This document shows positions 17,225 to 26,462 of a DNA stretch of 64,000 nt, one piece after another. This DNA comes from Candidatus Thorarchaeota archaeon (GTDB taxonomy: Archaea; Asgardarchaeota; Thorarchaeia; Thorarchaeales; Thorarchaeaceae). The translations under genes and the position numbers were made by a program. The DNA lies in assembly GCA_021498125.1 (NCBI GenBank), contig JAIZWL010000003.1, positions 186,030 through 250,029 of the forward strand, read 5' to 3'. The notes beneath the pieces were generated by a model that worked only from the letters and a program-made list of their open reading frames with translations, was not told the origin of the DNA and searched no databases. How positions within the stretch are numbered: the first letter of the stretch is position 1; each line of letters begins with the position of its first letter.

Positions 17225-18409
17225 ATGCTTGAAGATCTTGATCGGCTCATGGAGCACGAAGGTATTGATGCCTTTGTTGCCGAGGGAAATGCCTTTGAGG
17301 TTCCTGATATTTTCTGGTTGACCGGATTCCGCTCGCCTGACACTGTGACCTATCTTCATAATCGTGGTGAGCCGCCCCTTGTAGCGACCGGCTTTAACAC
17401 ACTGGAACGACTTCACAAAGAGAGTTTTGTTAGCAAGACCTACGACCTCACAGAGATCTATCTGTCTCTGATGCGTGAGAACAAGCGTGCCAGTGAAAAT
17501 CCCGAGCTCATCTATGGTCCGCTCTTGAAGGACGAGTTCTCAGGTGACGTGATCGGCGTCCCTGATCATATTCCGGCCAGTGTGCTTGTTGCTATCCAGG
17601 GGTTGGGCTACAAGATCAAGGTAGTGCCTGACCTTATCAAGGAGGCTCGTGCCACAAAGTCGCGCAAGGAGATCCGCACGATCACCAAGGCTGGACGGGC
17701 AACTATCGATGCGGTTTCGAAGGTCATCTCGATGATCAAGGATTCGGACATCGGGCCCAAGAACAATCTACTCTATAATGGCCAGACTCTCACGGCTGGG
17801 GACATCAAGCTTGCTCTTGATCATTCCCTTCTCGATCAGCGCGCTGAGGCGGCTGAGGACTCGATCGTGGCTGTTGGGAAGAAGGGGTATGACTTTCATT
17901 ATTTGGGGCGGCCACGCGACCCTCTCAAGGCAGGAGTGCCTATAATCATTGATGTGTTTCCCAGACTCAAGCTTGATCGATATGTTGCCGATGTCACACG
18001 CACTGTCGTAAAGGGGCCTGTCACTGATGACGTAAGGAAGATGTTTGATGCTGTCATTGATGCGGCTAATGCCTCTGCCGAGGCGCTCCGTGATGGGGCT
18101 AAGATCGATGATATCAATATGGCATGTTACAATACCCTGAAACAACATGGGTTCGCCTCACGCAAGCTGAACCCCGAGGCACAAGAGGGAATGCTTCATG
18201 GTCTTGGTCATGGTATTGGCCTTGAGGTTCACGAGCTACCCAGTTTCTATCATTATGATGATCACTTCGCTGAGGGTCATGTTGTTGCAGTTGAGCCCGG
18301 TCTGTACTTGAAGCGGATTGGTGGGGTCCGCGTGGAGAACGATTTTGCTGTCACAAAGGGAAAGGCAAAGCTTCTGACCACTGGTCTTGATCCGTACCAG
18401 TTCGTATAA
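17225..18409 (+). CDS. M24-family metallopeptidase (Xaa-Pro aminopeptidase/creatinase type)
   Basis: 394 residues. An N-terminal creatinase-like domain (~1-140) is followed by the pita-bread catalytic domain with all five metal ligands: Asp in IIIDVFPR, Asp in YVADVTRT, His in MLHGLGHGIGLEVHE, Glu in AVEPGLY and Glu in GGVRVEN. It is therefore probably an active prolidase or aminopeptidase with two metals. Creatinase activity cannot be excluded because the fold is shared. GAGGG lies just upstream of the ATG. It ends 11 nt from the convergent PreA-like gene. Confidence 0.85.
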   Translation: MLEDLDRLMEHEGIDAFVAEGNAFEVPDIFWLTGFRSPDTVTYLHNRGEPPLVATGFNTLERLHKESFVSKTYDLTEIYLSLMRENKRASENPELIYGPLLKDEFSGDVIGVPDHIPASVLVAIQGLGYKIKVVPDLIKEARATKSRKEIRTITKAGRATIDAVSKVISMIKDSDIGPKNNLLYNGQTLTAGDIKLALDHSLLDQRAEAAEDSIVAVGKKGYDFHYLGRPRDPLKAGVPIIIDVFPRLKLDRYVADVTRTVVKGPVTDDVRKMFDAVIDAANASAEALRDGAKIDDINMACYNTLKQHGFASRKLNPEAQEGMLHGLGHGIGLEVHELPSFYHYDDHFAEGHVVAVEPGLYLKRIGGVRVENDFAVTKGKAKLLTTGLDPYQFV

Positions 18410-18419
18410 TCACCGACCA

Positions 18420-19514
18420 CTATCTCAACGACATAGCATGTGGTGGACAGATAGAGGTACAGAGGCCGCAGGCAACGCATCTGTCACTGTCCACCCGTAC
18501 CTCTTTCTCTTCACGATCCACCTTGATTGCTCCATAGACACAGGATTTCTCACACAACCCACAGAGGGTGCATGTGTCCATGTCGATCTGGACTGGTGGC
18601 CTTGACTGCTCATTATGTCTGAGATGAGGTATGGCCATTCCCACAATGTCCCATAGCGAGTCATACTGATGATTTCTCAACCATGTCGCAATCCCGCGAG
18701 CAATTGTCCCATAGACCGAGGGGCCATTCAGGATCGCCGCAGTGCATACCTCGACGAGACTGGCACCCGCCATCATGAACTCTATCGCATCCTCCCCCGT
18801 TGTAACACCACCTACTCCTATGATGGGCCTGTCAACTACTGAGGCAATGTCCGCGACGCAACGTAGTGCAATAGGTTTCAGGGCCGACCCGCTCATCCAT
18901 CCAAGTCCTCCCTCACTGCCTAACATGGGCCTTCCGGTCTCGATATCGATTCTCAGGCAGGGACCAAAGGTATTGATTGCAACAAAACCGTCTACATACC
19001 TCTCCAGCGACTTGGCCACTTTTGCCACATCGACCTTTGGACTCAGCTTGGCAAAGATGGGGATATCCACAGCCTCGCGTAATGCCTTTGCGATCTCGAC
19101 ATGGCCTCCAACGTAATGCGTGGAGAACTCTATGGCGTGGACCCCAGCCTTCTGGACCTTTGGAGCGACCTCGGCGACTTCCTCTGGAGTGTATCCCACA
19201 CTAGCAATCACCGGGAGACCTGAACTCAGGGCTATCGGGTACTCTTTCTCGAGCCATTGCTCAAGAGGCAGCTCACTCCATAGCTCGGCATTGAGCAATC
19301 CCTTTCTGGCACCGACTCGTCCCCGATCAAGAGCGGCCATGTTCGGGTTTGGCACCTCTGCTGGCTTGACGCTCACGGTCTTGGCGACAAGTCCTCCGGC
19401 ACCCCCACCCATAGCCTCAAGGAGTGTCATGCCATCGCGTGCAGCAGGGCCTGCTGCGGTCAACACGGGATTTCTGAACTTGAGACCGGCTACTTCGAGA
19501 TGGAGGTCTGTCAT
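18420..19514 (-). CDS. PreA/dihydroorotate dehydrogenase-like flavoprotein with two [4Fe-4S] clusters
   Basis: 364 residues. A FMN TIM-barrel of the dihydroorotate/dihydropyrimidine dehydrogenase family occupies ~1-290. It is followed by two ferredoxin motifs, CTLCGLCEKSC and CVACGLCTSIC. The layout matches PreA. The position of the active-site Cys of dihydropyrimidine dehydrogenase (usually in an SCP motif) reads FSTHYVGG here, so the general acid is changed. In PreTA the partner PreT supplies NAD(P)H; none is nearby. It follows AOR-2 by 41 nt in the same direction, so electrons could come from ferredoxin. The substrate is not certain. Confidence 0.82.
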   Translation of the reverse strand: MTDLHLEVAGLKFRNPVLTAAGPAARDGMTLLEAMGGGAGGLVAKTVSVKPAEVPNPNMAALDRGRVGARKGLLNAELWSELPLEQWLEKEYPIALSSGLPVIASVGYTPEEVAEVAPKVQKAGVHAIEFSTHYVGGHVEIAKALREAVDIPIFAKLSPKVDVAKVAKSLERYVDGFVAINTFGPCLRIDIETGRPMLGSEGGLGWMSGSALKPIALRCVADIASVVDRPIIGVGGVTTGEDAIEFMMAGASLVEVCTAAILNGPSVYGTIARGIATWLRNHQYDSLWDIVGMAIPHLRHNEQSRPPVQIDMDTCTLCGLCEKSCVYGAIKVDREEKEVRVDSDRCVACGLCTSICPPHAMSLR

Positions 19515-19555
19515 AGTTGAACACTCACTCCGTTGCTTAAGAGGTATCTGCCATG

Positions 19556-21487
19556 CTATTTGGCTATCATTCCGCGTGCCTCGAGATCCTCTGCGACATA
19601 GTCAAGTCCGAGTTCCATCAGCCTCTCCCGCTTGGGGAATCCCGTCTTTTTGTCGCAGCCACGAAAGTCATAATATTCGTCAAGCATCTGATCCAAGTCC
19701 GGTAGTCCGCCCTTTGCTGGGCCTGTCGGCATGGCCTCCTTGAGTAATCTATGGGGAAGGGTCTCATCTTTTCGGGTGATTCCCAGTCTGTGATTGTATG
19801 CTCTTCTCAGGTGTGCGATTCTACGGCTCGCCTGCCTGACATAGGCAACATCACCCCATTCGGTCATTCCGGTCAGATGTGGTAGCACGTTGGCAAAGGT
19901 CTCATAGTAGTAGACCGGAGGCCACATTGTCCCATACTTGCAGATGACCGCCGAGTCCACAAGGGCATAGAGATTCTCCATATCCCAGATGAGTTCGCCT
20001 TTGTAGTCCGGCGACATAATGTCCAGAATCTTGTCGGCCTTCTCCTTGCCAAACCTCTCAATGACGATCTCCGGGTACCCAAGCTCCTCAAGGCTCGAGA
20101 GACTGCGCAGATGATCCGCTCCTCTCACGTTGGTCGCATATGTCAATCCTACTGATTGGTGCGCTCGTGGATCCTGTCCCGATGCCTCGAGACCCTTGAC
20201 GTGAATTGCGTATCGCCACGCATCTCCGCCGAACTTCTCAGCGGCTCTTCGTGTACCCAGTGAGAGTACCTCGCCCAGTCCTTCTCTCTTGGCGATCTGT
20301 TCTACAAGCTCGACCATCGTGTCAATATTACCCCAAGTGAGTTCCAGACCGCCTGTCATACTTGCGTCGAGGATTCCCTTCTCCCAGAGTTCCATTGCGA
20401 ACCCGATGGACTTGCCACAGGAGATCGTGTCCATTCCCAATTGGTCACATCTCTTTCCAAGATACATGATGGACTCGATGTTGTTGTTCAGACAGTTGGA
20501 ACCAAAGGCCATCAGGGTCTCGTACTCTGGCCCACCCGCAGGGGCACTGGCAAACCTGCCGTCTCTCACACGATAGATGTACTTGCATCCGATAGAGCAG
20601 CCATGACATGCCTCTTGGGCAATGCGATATCGTTCTGCAATTATCTCGGGTCCTATGTCATCAGCATGCTCGTAAAACCCGGTCCAGTGGTTCTTGGTGG
20701 GCAGTCTGCCGATCTCATTGATAATAGCCACGAGGTCTGTGGTACCATACTTTCTGAGAGAACCTAATGATTCGGCCCATAACGGATCTCTAAGCTTTTC
20801 CATCTCCTGTCTATTGGCCTCGAGGTATTTTTCCATGTCATATGCTTCAAGCGGAAGAGATCCGCTTGCTGCAATACCTTTGAGATTCTTCGAGCCCATT
20901 ACTGCTCCAAGTCCGGTACGTCCGGCTGCTCTGTAAAAATCAATTATCACACTGCCATAGAGCACCTGTCTCTCTCCCGCTGGGCCAATGACGGCGGTCT
21001 CTATGGAGGGGTCTCGTAGTTCTTCTCTGATCATTCTAGTTGTGACATCGGTCTCTCGACCCCACAAGTGCTGTGCGTCCCTTAATTCAGCCTCGCCATC
21101 TCGAAGAAAGAGATAGACCGGCCTTGGAGATCTGCCACTGATGACAATGAGATCAAATCCCGCATATTTCATCTCTGGGCCAAAGAATCCGCCTGAGTGG
21201 CTCTCCGCCCAAATACCTGTGAGCGGGCTCTTTGAGGCGAACATCATTCTGCCTGAGGGTGAGAACATCACTCCCGTGAATGGACCTGTTCCCACAACAA
21301 GGACATTCTCTGGTGATAACGGCTCTGTTTCTGGTCCTGTGCGCTCCCAGAGAATTTTAGATGAGATGCCCGTGCCTCCCAGATAGAGGCGTGCCCACTC
21401 TTTGACCATATCTTTGACAATGGTCTTACCCTTTGTCAGATCGACTTCGAGGTATTTACCAGCATATCCCTTGTATGGAAATGTCAT
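19556..21487 (-). CDS. Tungsten-type aldehyde:ferredoxin oxidoreductase (AOR-2)
   Basis: 643 residues. Unlike AOR-1 it has the complete cluster motif CHGCSIGC and the distal Cys (AVICKYG). Pterin-site features include GVMFSPSGRMMFASKSPLTGIWAESHSGGFFG and GQDPRAHQSVGLTYATNVRGADHL. It oxidises aldehydes with ferredoxin as acceptor. The start codon overlaps the stop of the upstream ferredoxin by 4 nt (ATGA), so the pair is coupled, and the PreA-like gene follows. It is a diverged paralogue of AOR-1: same family and same gene order with a four-cluster ferredoxin. Confidence 0.92.
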   Translation of the reverse strand: MTFPYKGYAGKYLEVDLTKGKTIVKDMVKEWARLYLGGTGISSKILWERTGPETEPLSPENVLVVGTGPFTGVMFSPSGRMMFASKSPLTGIWAESHSGGFFGPEMKYAGFDLIVISGRSPRPVYLFLRDGEAELRDAQHLWGRETDVTTRMIREELRDPSIETAVIGPAGERQVLYGSVIIDFYRAAGRTGLGAVMGSKNLKGIAASGSLPLEAYDMEKYLEANRQEMEKLRDPLWAESLGSLRKYGTTDLVAIINEIGRLPTKNHWTGFYEHADDIGPEIIAERYRIAQEACHGCSIGCKYIYRVRDGRFASAPAGGPEYETLMAFGSNCLNNNIESIMYLGKRCDQLGMDTISCGKSIGFAMELWEKGILDASMTGGLELTWGNIDTMVELVEQIAKREGLGEVLSLGTRRAAEKFGGDAWRYAIHVKGLEASGQDPRAHQSVGLTYATNVRGADHLRSLSSLEELGYPEIVIERFGKEKADKILDIMSPDYKGELIWDMENLYALVDSAVICKYGTMWPPVYYYETFANVLPHLTGMTEWGDVAYVRQASRRIAHLRRAYNHRLGITRKDETLPHRLLKEAMPTGPAKGGLPDLDQMLDEYYDFRGCDKKTGFPKRERLMELGLDYVAEDLEARGMIAK

Positions 21488-21972
21488 TGTTGTTCCTCCT
21501 GAGCTATACCTAGCATGGTCGCCACACGTGCAATGTTGTGGTCTCGTATCGCGAGTCCATCCAAGTCTGCTGCGACAAGTTGTATCGCTCCGTACTCGCA
21601 GGCGGCGACACAGGCCGGATCACCTCCACAGAGGTCACATTTGATCGCGTATCTCTCAATAGGGTCCAACGTGATTCCTCCATACTTGCATGCTGTCACA
21701 CAGGCTCCACATCCTATACATCGGGCCTCATCTACAGTCAGGACCCCCGCCTCATTATAGTCAAGGGCACCTGTTGGACATGCCTCCATACAGAGTGGAT
21801 GTTCACATTGTAGGCAGACTACGGGAATGACAAGATTCCGAGCCTCATCCCTGATCACTTGGATCCGTGCTCGGCGAGGATTGAAGGTTGAAGTATGATG
21901 GACCGAACATGCAAGTTCGCAATTTCTGCATCCCGTGCAAAGATCGATATCAATGGTGAGGAATTCTCTCAA
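21484..21972 (-). CDS. Four-cluster [4Fe-4S] ferredoxin, AOR-2 partner
   Basis: 162 residues with Cys motifs CTGCRNCELAC, CLQCEHPLCMEAC, CIGCGACVTAC and CDLCGGDPACVAAC. This is the same four-cluster plan as the ferredoxin at 10827-11318. It overlaps AOR-2 by four bases and is the first gene of the fdx-AOR-preA-like operon. It is the likely direct electron acceptor of AOR-2, and may also serve the PreA-like flavoprotein. No export signal. Confidence 0.9.
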   Translation of the reverse strand: MREFLTIDIDLCTGCRNCELACSVHHTSTFNPRRARIQVIRDEARNLVIPVVCLQCEHPLCMEACPTGALDYNEAGVLTVDEARCIGCGACVTACKYGGITLDPIERYAIKCDLCGGDPACVAACEYGAIQLVAADLDGLAIRDHNIARVATMLGIAQEEQQ

Positions 21973-22172
21973 AGTGGGCCGCTCCCTATTGATTAGTCGG
22001 GCCTTCTCATTTGTGATAGTTGCCTCTTTAAGTTGTTGGCTATAGAGTTCGAGGACCGATTATGCTACTCAACGTACCATGCTTGGACGTGCGTCTTTGT
22101 CATGTGGCCCATACCAGCATTTTTTCCAACAAGTGTTTTACAAATAGGTGTTCATAAGAAAGTATATCTGTA

Positions 22173-24029
22173 ATGCATGACTTCCGAATCTCGCCTTCCT
22201 GCATTCATTCATTGTGGATTGTTATAGCATTGAACAACTCATCTGATTCGACCTCCCACGACAACCCCAGCCCGCAAAAGATGCGAGCAATTCTTGATGG
22301 AATCCCTATAGCCGTCTTTATCATCGATTCAAATCTTGGCACACACTATGCCAATCCAGCAGCTCGTGAACTTGTTAAATTGGAGACCATAAAACTCACT
22401 GGCCACCTCTCTTTTCTCTCCTTTATCTCTCCAGAATGTCGTTCTGCCGTCAAGGACTTTTTGACCTCTCCATCCGCGATGCATAAAAAATATACTTTTA
22501 GGACCTATTTCTACACGAATGGTATTCGGCTTCCTGCCGAGCTCACAGTGACCAAGGCCGATGATCCCAAAGATGGCCTTCTCATCTATGCCTGTGATAT
22601 GTCTCGCAGTAAGAAGCCGGCTGACTATCCGATGGACCAAGAAGATCTCTTTCGCGTGATTGTCGAATCCTCGAACGTCGCAGGAATACTCATTGTTGAT
22701 GATCAGTATCGATTTATCTATGCAAATGCAAAATTTGCACGAATGCTGGGGACAAAGCAGCAAAACATGATCGGTCATGATTTCAGAGAGTGGTTGCATC
22801 CTGACGATATTGGGATGGTCGCGGGTAGGTATGCTGCACGGCAAGAAGGTATCTCGGTGCCTCCCGTTTATGAGTTCCGTATTATCCGCGAGAATGATCG
22901 GCAGGTCCGAATCATGCGTATTCACAGTACGGTCCTTGTGGGAATGGATGGCAATGTGTACACCATCGCTATTGTCATTGATGTGACCGATGAGGTACGC
23001 AGCAGACAAATGCTTGAGGAGAGCGAACACAAATATCGTGTGCTTATTGAAACCATGACCTCAGGTCTCTCGGTAGATACTCCCGATGGCAAGATCAAAT
23101 TGGTCAACAGCGCGTTGTATCGTATGCTGGGGTATACAAATGACTCAGAGCTAGTCGGTCAGCCAATCACCAAGATCTTCGAGGGGTGGACTGTTGAGAC
23201 CGTCAACGAGACCATGATGCGAAGAAAGGCTGGAGTGATTGAGCAGTACGAGGCGAACCTCATTACCAAGTCTGGGACCCACATCCCTGTCATTGTATCA
23301 GCTACTCCCTTGTACAATCGAGATGGGCAGTATGAAGGTAGTCTTGCAGTCTTCACGGATGTTTCGGATCTTAAAGAGGCTGATTCTGAAATACGGTTCC
23401 TTCTTGACCTCTTATTGCATGATGTTGGTAATCAGCTCCAGCTGGTCCTTGCAGGAACTGACCTGTTAGGGTTTGCTAAATCCAATGAGGAACAGGTCAC
23501 TGCTTCCACCTACATACGCGATGGAGTGGATCGCTGTCTGGATATTCTCTCAAAGGTGCGCCGTGCCGAGGCAACCAAGGTGGAGCCGCCTCGCCCAATA
23601 GACCTCATAGAGGTCCTTCATGAGGAGTGTTCTCTCTTAGAACGTCAACTGGACGTGTCACCGATCATTGAAGACCTTCCGCAATCTCTGATTGTTCGTG
23701 CGGATAGTGCTCTGGGCCACCTGTTAAGAAACATCCTTGAGAACGCGGTCAAGCATAATCCGCGTCCTGACAAGAAGATATGGATCCATAGCACAACTTC
23801 CTCTGCATGGTTCGACCTCTGTATCGCCGATAACGGTCCGGGCTTGTCCGATTCAAAGAAGAGCGACCTGTTCAATCCACAGCGACGATATGGCGGAGTT
23901 GGGTTGCATCTCGTTCAAAAGATTGCTCGAAAGTATGGCTGTCGCTTGACTGTAAGAGATCGAGTTGAAGGCGTACCCGAGGAAGGTCTGGAAGTCTGTA
24001 TCCAGTTCCCGCGAGTATATATCGGGTGA
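22173..24029 (+). CDS. Soluble triple-PAS sensor histidine kinase (HK3)
   Basis: 618 residues. Three PAS domains (about 30-145, 155-280 and 285-405) precede the H-box segment LLLHDVGNQLQ and an HATPase domain with NAVKHN, DNGPGLS and YGGVGLH. The kinase core is related to HK1 and HK2 but more distant. There is no membrane span. It sits divergent from the AOR-2 operon, just as HK1 sits divergent from the AOR-1 operon. The start is uncertain: the first ~25 residues have no family match and no clear ribosome site. Confidence 0.87.
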   Translation: MHDFRISPSCIHSLWIVIALNNSSDSTSHDNPSPQKMRAILDGIPIAVFIIDSNLGTHYANPAARELVKLETIKLTGHLSFLSFISPECRSAVKDFLTSPSAMHKKYTFRTYFYTNGIRLPAELTVTKADDPKDGLLIYACDMSRSKKPADYPMDQEDLFRVIVESSNVAGILIVDDQYRFIYANAKFARMLGTKQQNMIGHDFREWLHPDDIGMVAGRYAARQEGISVPPVYEFRIIRENDRQVRIMRIHSTVLVGMDGNVYTIAIVIDVTDEVRSRQMLEESEHKYRVLIETMTSGLSVDTPDGKIKLVNSALYRMLGYTNDSELVGQPITKIFEGWTVETVNETMMRRKAGVIEQYEANLITKSGTHIPVIVSATPLYNRDGQYEGSLAVFTDVSDLKEADSEIRFLLDLLLHDVGNQLQLVLAGTDLLGFAKSNEEQVTASTYIRDGVDRCLDILSKVRRAEATKVEPPRPIDLIEVLHEECSLLERQLDVSPIIEDLPQSLIVRADSALGHLLRNILENAVKHNPRPDKKIWIHSTTSSAWFDLCIADNGPGLSDSKKSDLFNPQRRYGGVGLHLVQKIARKYGCRLTVRDRVEGVPEEGLEVCIQFPRVYIG

Positions 24030-24099
24030 TCAGTGATAGCCGAACGACTTTTCTTTAGGAACAGTCTCTATCTTTTGCCTACTGCTAGGCGGTGATCTC

Positions 24100-25494
24100 A
24101 TGGGGCCAAAGTCAATTCTGATCAAACATGGATACGTCATTACTATGAACTCGCGGCGGGAGATCATTCCGGACGGTGCTGTCTATAGCGAGGGTGAACG
24201 CATAGTCGCTATTGGCAAGACCAAAGATCTCGCTGGATACGGGGCTGATACCGTAATTGATGCCACAGGCATGATTGTCATGCCTGGGCTCGTTGATACA
24301 CATGTACATCTTGCTCAGGCCCTCATCCGCGGCTGTGCTGATGATGTGTCATTAGTCGACTGGTTGAAGAAATATGTCTGGGTTCTTCAAGGGAACTTCA
24401 CAAAGGAGGATGGCGAGGTCTCCGCCGAACTGTGCATGGCCGAGATGATTAGGACTGGGACAACTTCTTTTGTCGAGTGTATGATCCATTCCCGTTATGG
24501 TTTTGATGGAATTGCCCGTGCCGTTGAGCGTACTGGGATGCGCGCCGCTCTCTCGAAAATAGTCATGAACTCAACAGGATATGCTGATAATCCTGATATC
24601 ATGTATCCTGGCATGGTGGAGAATGAGGAGGCTTGTCTGAGAGAAACCGATTCGATGCACTCTCGTTGGCATGGAAAAGCTGATGGTCGAATTCAGGTAT
24701 GGTATGGACTGAGGTCTCTGGGGGCCGTCACTGATGATCTCTTTAAGAGAGTCGTTGCACACTCGGAAGAAAAAAACACCCTGATGACAATGCATCTTGG
24801 AGAGGTAGTGGATGATGTCAGATACGTAAAGGAGAAAGGCTACAAAAATCTGACAGACTTTGCTGAGGCCATGGGACTTCTCCGACCGACTATGGTGTTT
24901 GCGCATGGCATCCACTTTGAGGACCATGAAATTGACAGGTTGGCCAAGTCCGGGGCCCACATTGCCCACTGTCCAGCCTCGAACATGAAACTCGCATCAG
25001 GTTTTGCAAAGATTCCTCTAATGCTTAAGCGCGGAGTATCTGTTTCCTTGGGTTGCGATGGAGGACCGAGCAACAATACGTATGATATGATTCGGGAGAT
25101 GCGTCTTGCCGCTCTAATCCACAAGCCCGTGACCAACGATTCTCTTGCAGTTCCTGCTGAATCTGTTGTGGAGATGGCAACTCTGGGAGGAGCCAAAGCA
25201 ATGGGACTTGCCGATAAGATTGGATCTCTGGAATCCGGCAAACTGGCCGATGTGATCCTTGTTGACATGCGCACTGTTGGGCTTGCACCCAATACAAATC
25301 CGGTCTCAAATCTTGTCTATGCTGGTTCTGGTCACAATGTTGATACAGTAATCGTCAATGGTCGGATTCTGATGCACCACCGTCATTTGCTCACTCTTGA
25401 TGAGGAACAACTGGTTGCTCGTGCAGCCGAACATAGTGTGGCACTTCTTGAGCGTGCAGGTATCGAGATCAAGCCAAAGTGGCCTATTCGATAG
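24100..25494 (+). CDS. Amidohydrolase: adenosine/S-adenosylhomocysteine-type deaminase
   Basis: 464 residues of the TrzN/MtaD/cytosine-deaminase subgroup. Metal ligands are HVH in GLVDTHVHLAQ, His in MTMHLGE, His in FAHGIHF and Asp in LGCDGGPSNN. The SNNTYDMIREMRLAALIHK run is typical of the S-adenosylhomocysteine/5'-deoxyadenosine deaminases. Guanine- and chlorotriazine-type activities share the fold, so the substrate stays open. GGTGA precedes the ATG by 4 nt. It lies 70 nt downstream of HK3 in the same direction. Confidence 0.85.
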   Translation: MGPKSILIKHGYVITMNSRREIIPDGAVYSEGERIVAIGKTKDLAGYGADTVIDATGMIVMPGLVDTHVHLAQALIRGCADDVSLVDWLKKYVWVLQGNFTKEDGEVSAELCMAEMIRTGTTSFVECMIHSRYGFDGIARAVERTGMRAALSKIVMNSTGYADNPDIMYPGMVENEEACLRETDSMHSRWHGKADGRIQVWYGLRSLGAVTDDLFKRVVAHSEEKNTLMTMHLGEVVDDVRYVKEKGYKNLTDFAEAMGLLRPTMVFAHGIHFEDHEIDRLAKSGAHIAHCPASNMKLASGFAKIPLMLKRGVSVSLGCDGGPSNNTYDMIREMRLAALIHKPVTNDSLAVPAESVVEMATLGGAKAMGLADKIGSLESGKLADVILVDMRTVGLAPNTNPVSNLVYAGSGHNVDTVIVNGRILMHHRHLLTLDEEQLVARAAEHSVALLERAGIEIKPKWPIR

Positions 25495-25592
25495 TCTATT
25501 CGTTACTCATTGAATCGGTATGGCTTCTCCAATTGCATACTTGGTGGCAAGGCTGTGGCCTGAGACCGTCCCAAGTAAAGTCTGATCTTATC

Positions 25593-26426
25593 CTAGATTG
25601 AAGGTATGAATAATGCCTCATGTTCTATGTAGTCCCCCTCACGTTTGTATTCTCTTCCTGTGTAGATGAGATAGTCATAGATGCGAAAAATCCCGAGTCT
25701 CAAGGGAAATTTGTACTCTCTCCTTAGTAGTGCCAGAATATCTGAGACCGCCTGTATTGTTTCACCTGACACTGGCAGAGCATTGTCAGCCTCGATCATT
25801 CTCAGCCTGCGCTCGAGACGAATGAAATCAATAGTGGCTGCAACACTCAAAATGCAGAACAACAGCAAGATACTGTAGCCTATTGTTGCTGATACAATAT
25901 CGTTAGCGCCTCTTAACACGATCAGTGAAAAGATCAACATCCCGAACAAGATCGGCACTCCATATTTAAACTCTGAAAGCAAATGCTCGCAGCTCTTTTT
26001 GGTCAGGTCTTTGTCATAGTATCCCGTAGGCGCATTGAGATTTCGAATTAGTCTGTCTGCTTCTATCGGTGGCTCGCCCAGTCCGCATTCCATTCCTCCT
26101 GACTCATATGCGTCTAATTGAAATAATGCATCAGACAATTTTGATCGCTTGATGCCATAGAACTTTCGAGCGTTGACGAGCCTCATCCACACACTGATGC
26201 CACCGACCAACATTGGCCCGCCGATTATTATAAACATAAACAGCATCATGTCCACGGGAGTTGATTGGTTCCCCAAGGTGATGAACCCGAGATAGATCCC
26301 ACCTGTTGCTACCAGCACAGCACCAACAACCGCCATCCACAAGGAATAGTGGTTATCCTCCTCATAAGGCCCATTTACATCCTCATCTCTCACTCTTCTG
26401 ACAAACGACCTAAATTCTTCAGGCAC
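25593..26426 (-). CDS. Four-helix membrane protein of unknown function
   Basis: 277 residues, unrecognised. Four hydrophobic helices form two hairpins (about 28-80 and 150-200), separated by a charged cytoplasmic loop of ~65 residues and followed by a ~75-residue soluble C terminus. There is no signal peptide, metal motif or known catalytic residue. It is flanked by the broken tnpB on its upstream side and converges with the deaminase. The insertion ended just outside its 5' end, so its own promoter may have been replaced. Confidence 0.7.
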   Translation of the reverse strand: MPEEFRSFVRRVRDEDVNGPYEEDNHYSLWMAVVGAVLVATGGIYLGFITLGNQSTPVDMMLFMFIIIGGPMLVGGISVWMRLVNARKFYGIKRSKLSDALFQLDAYESGGMECGLGEPPIEADRLIRNLNAPTGYYDKDLTKKSCEHLLSEFKYGVPILFGMLIFSLIVLRGANDIVSATIGYSILLLFCILSVAATIDFIRLERRLRMIEADNALPVSGETIQAVSDILALLRREYKFPLRLGIFRIYDYLIYTGREYKREGDYIEHEALFIPSI

Positions 26427-26462
26427 ATCCTGTTCCAGTTTATCAAAGTCGACCGTTGATTG

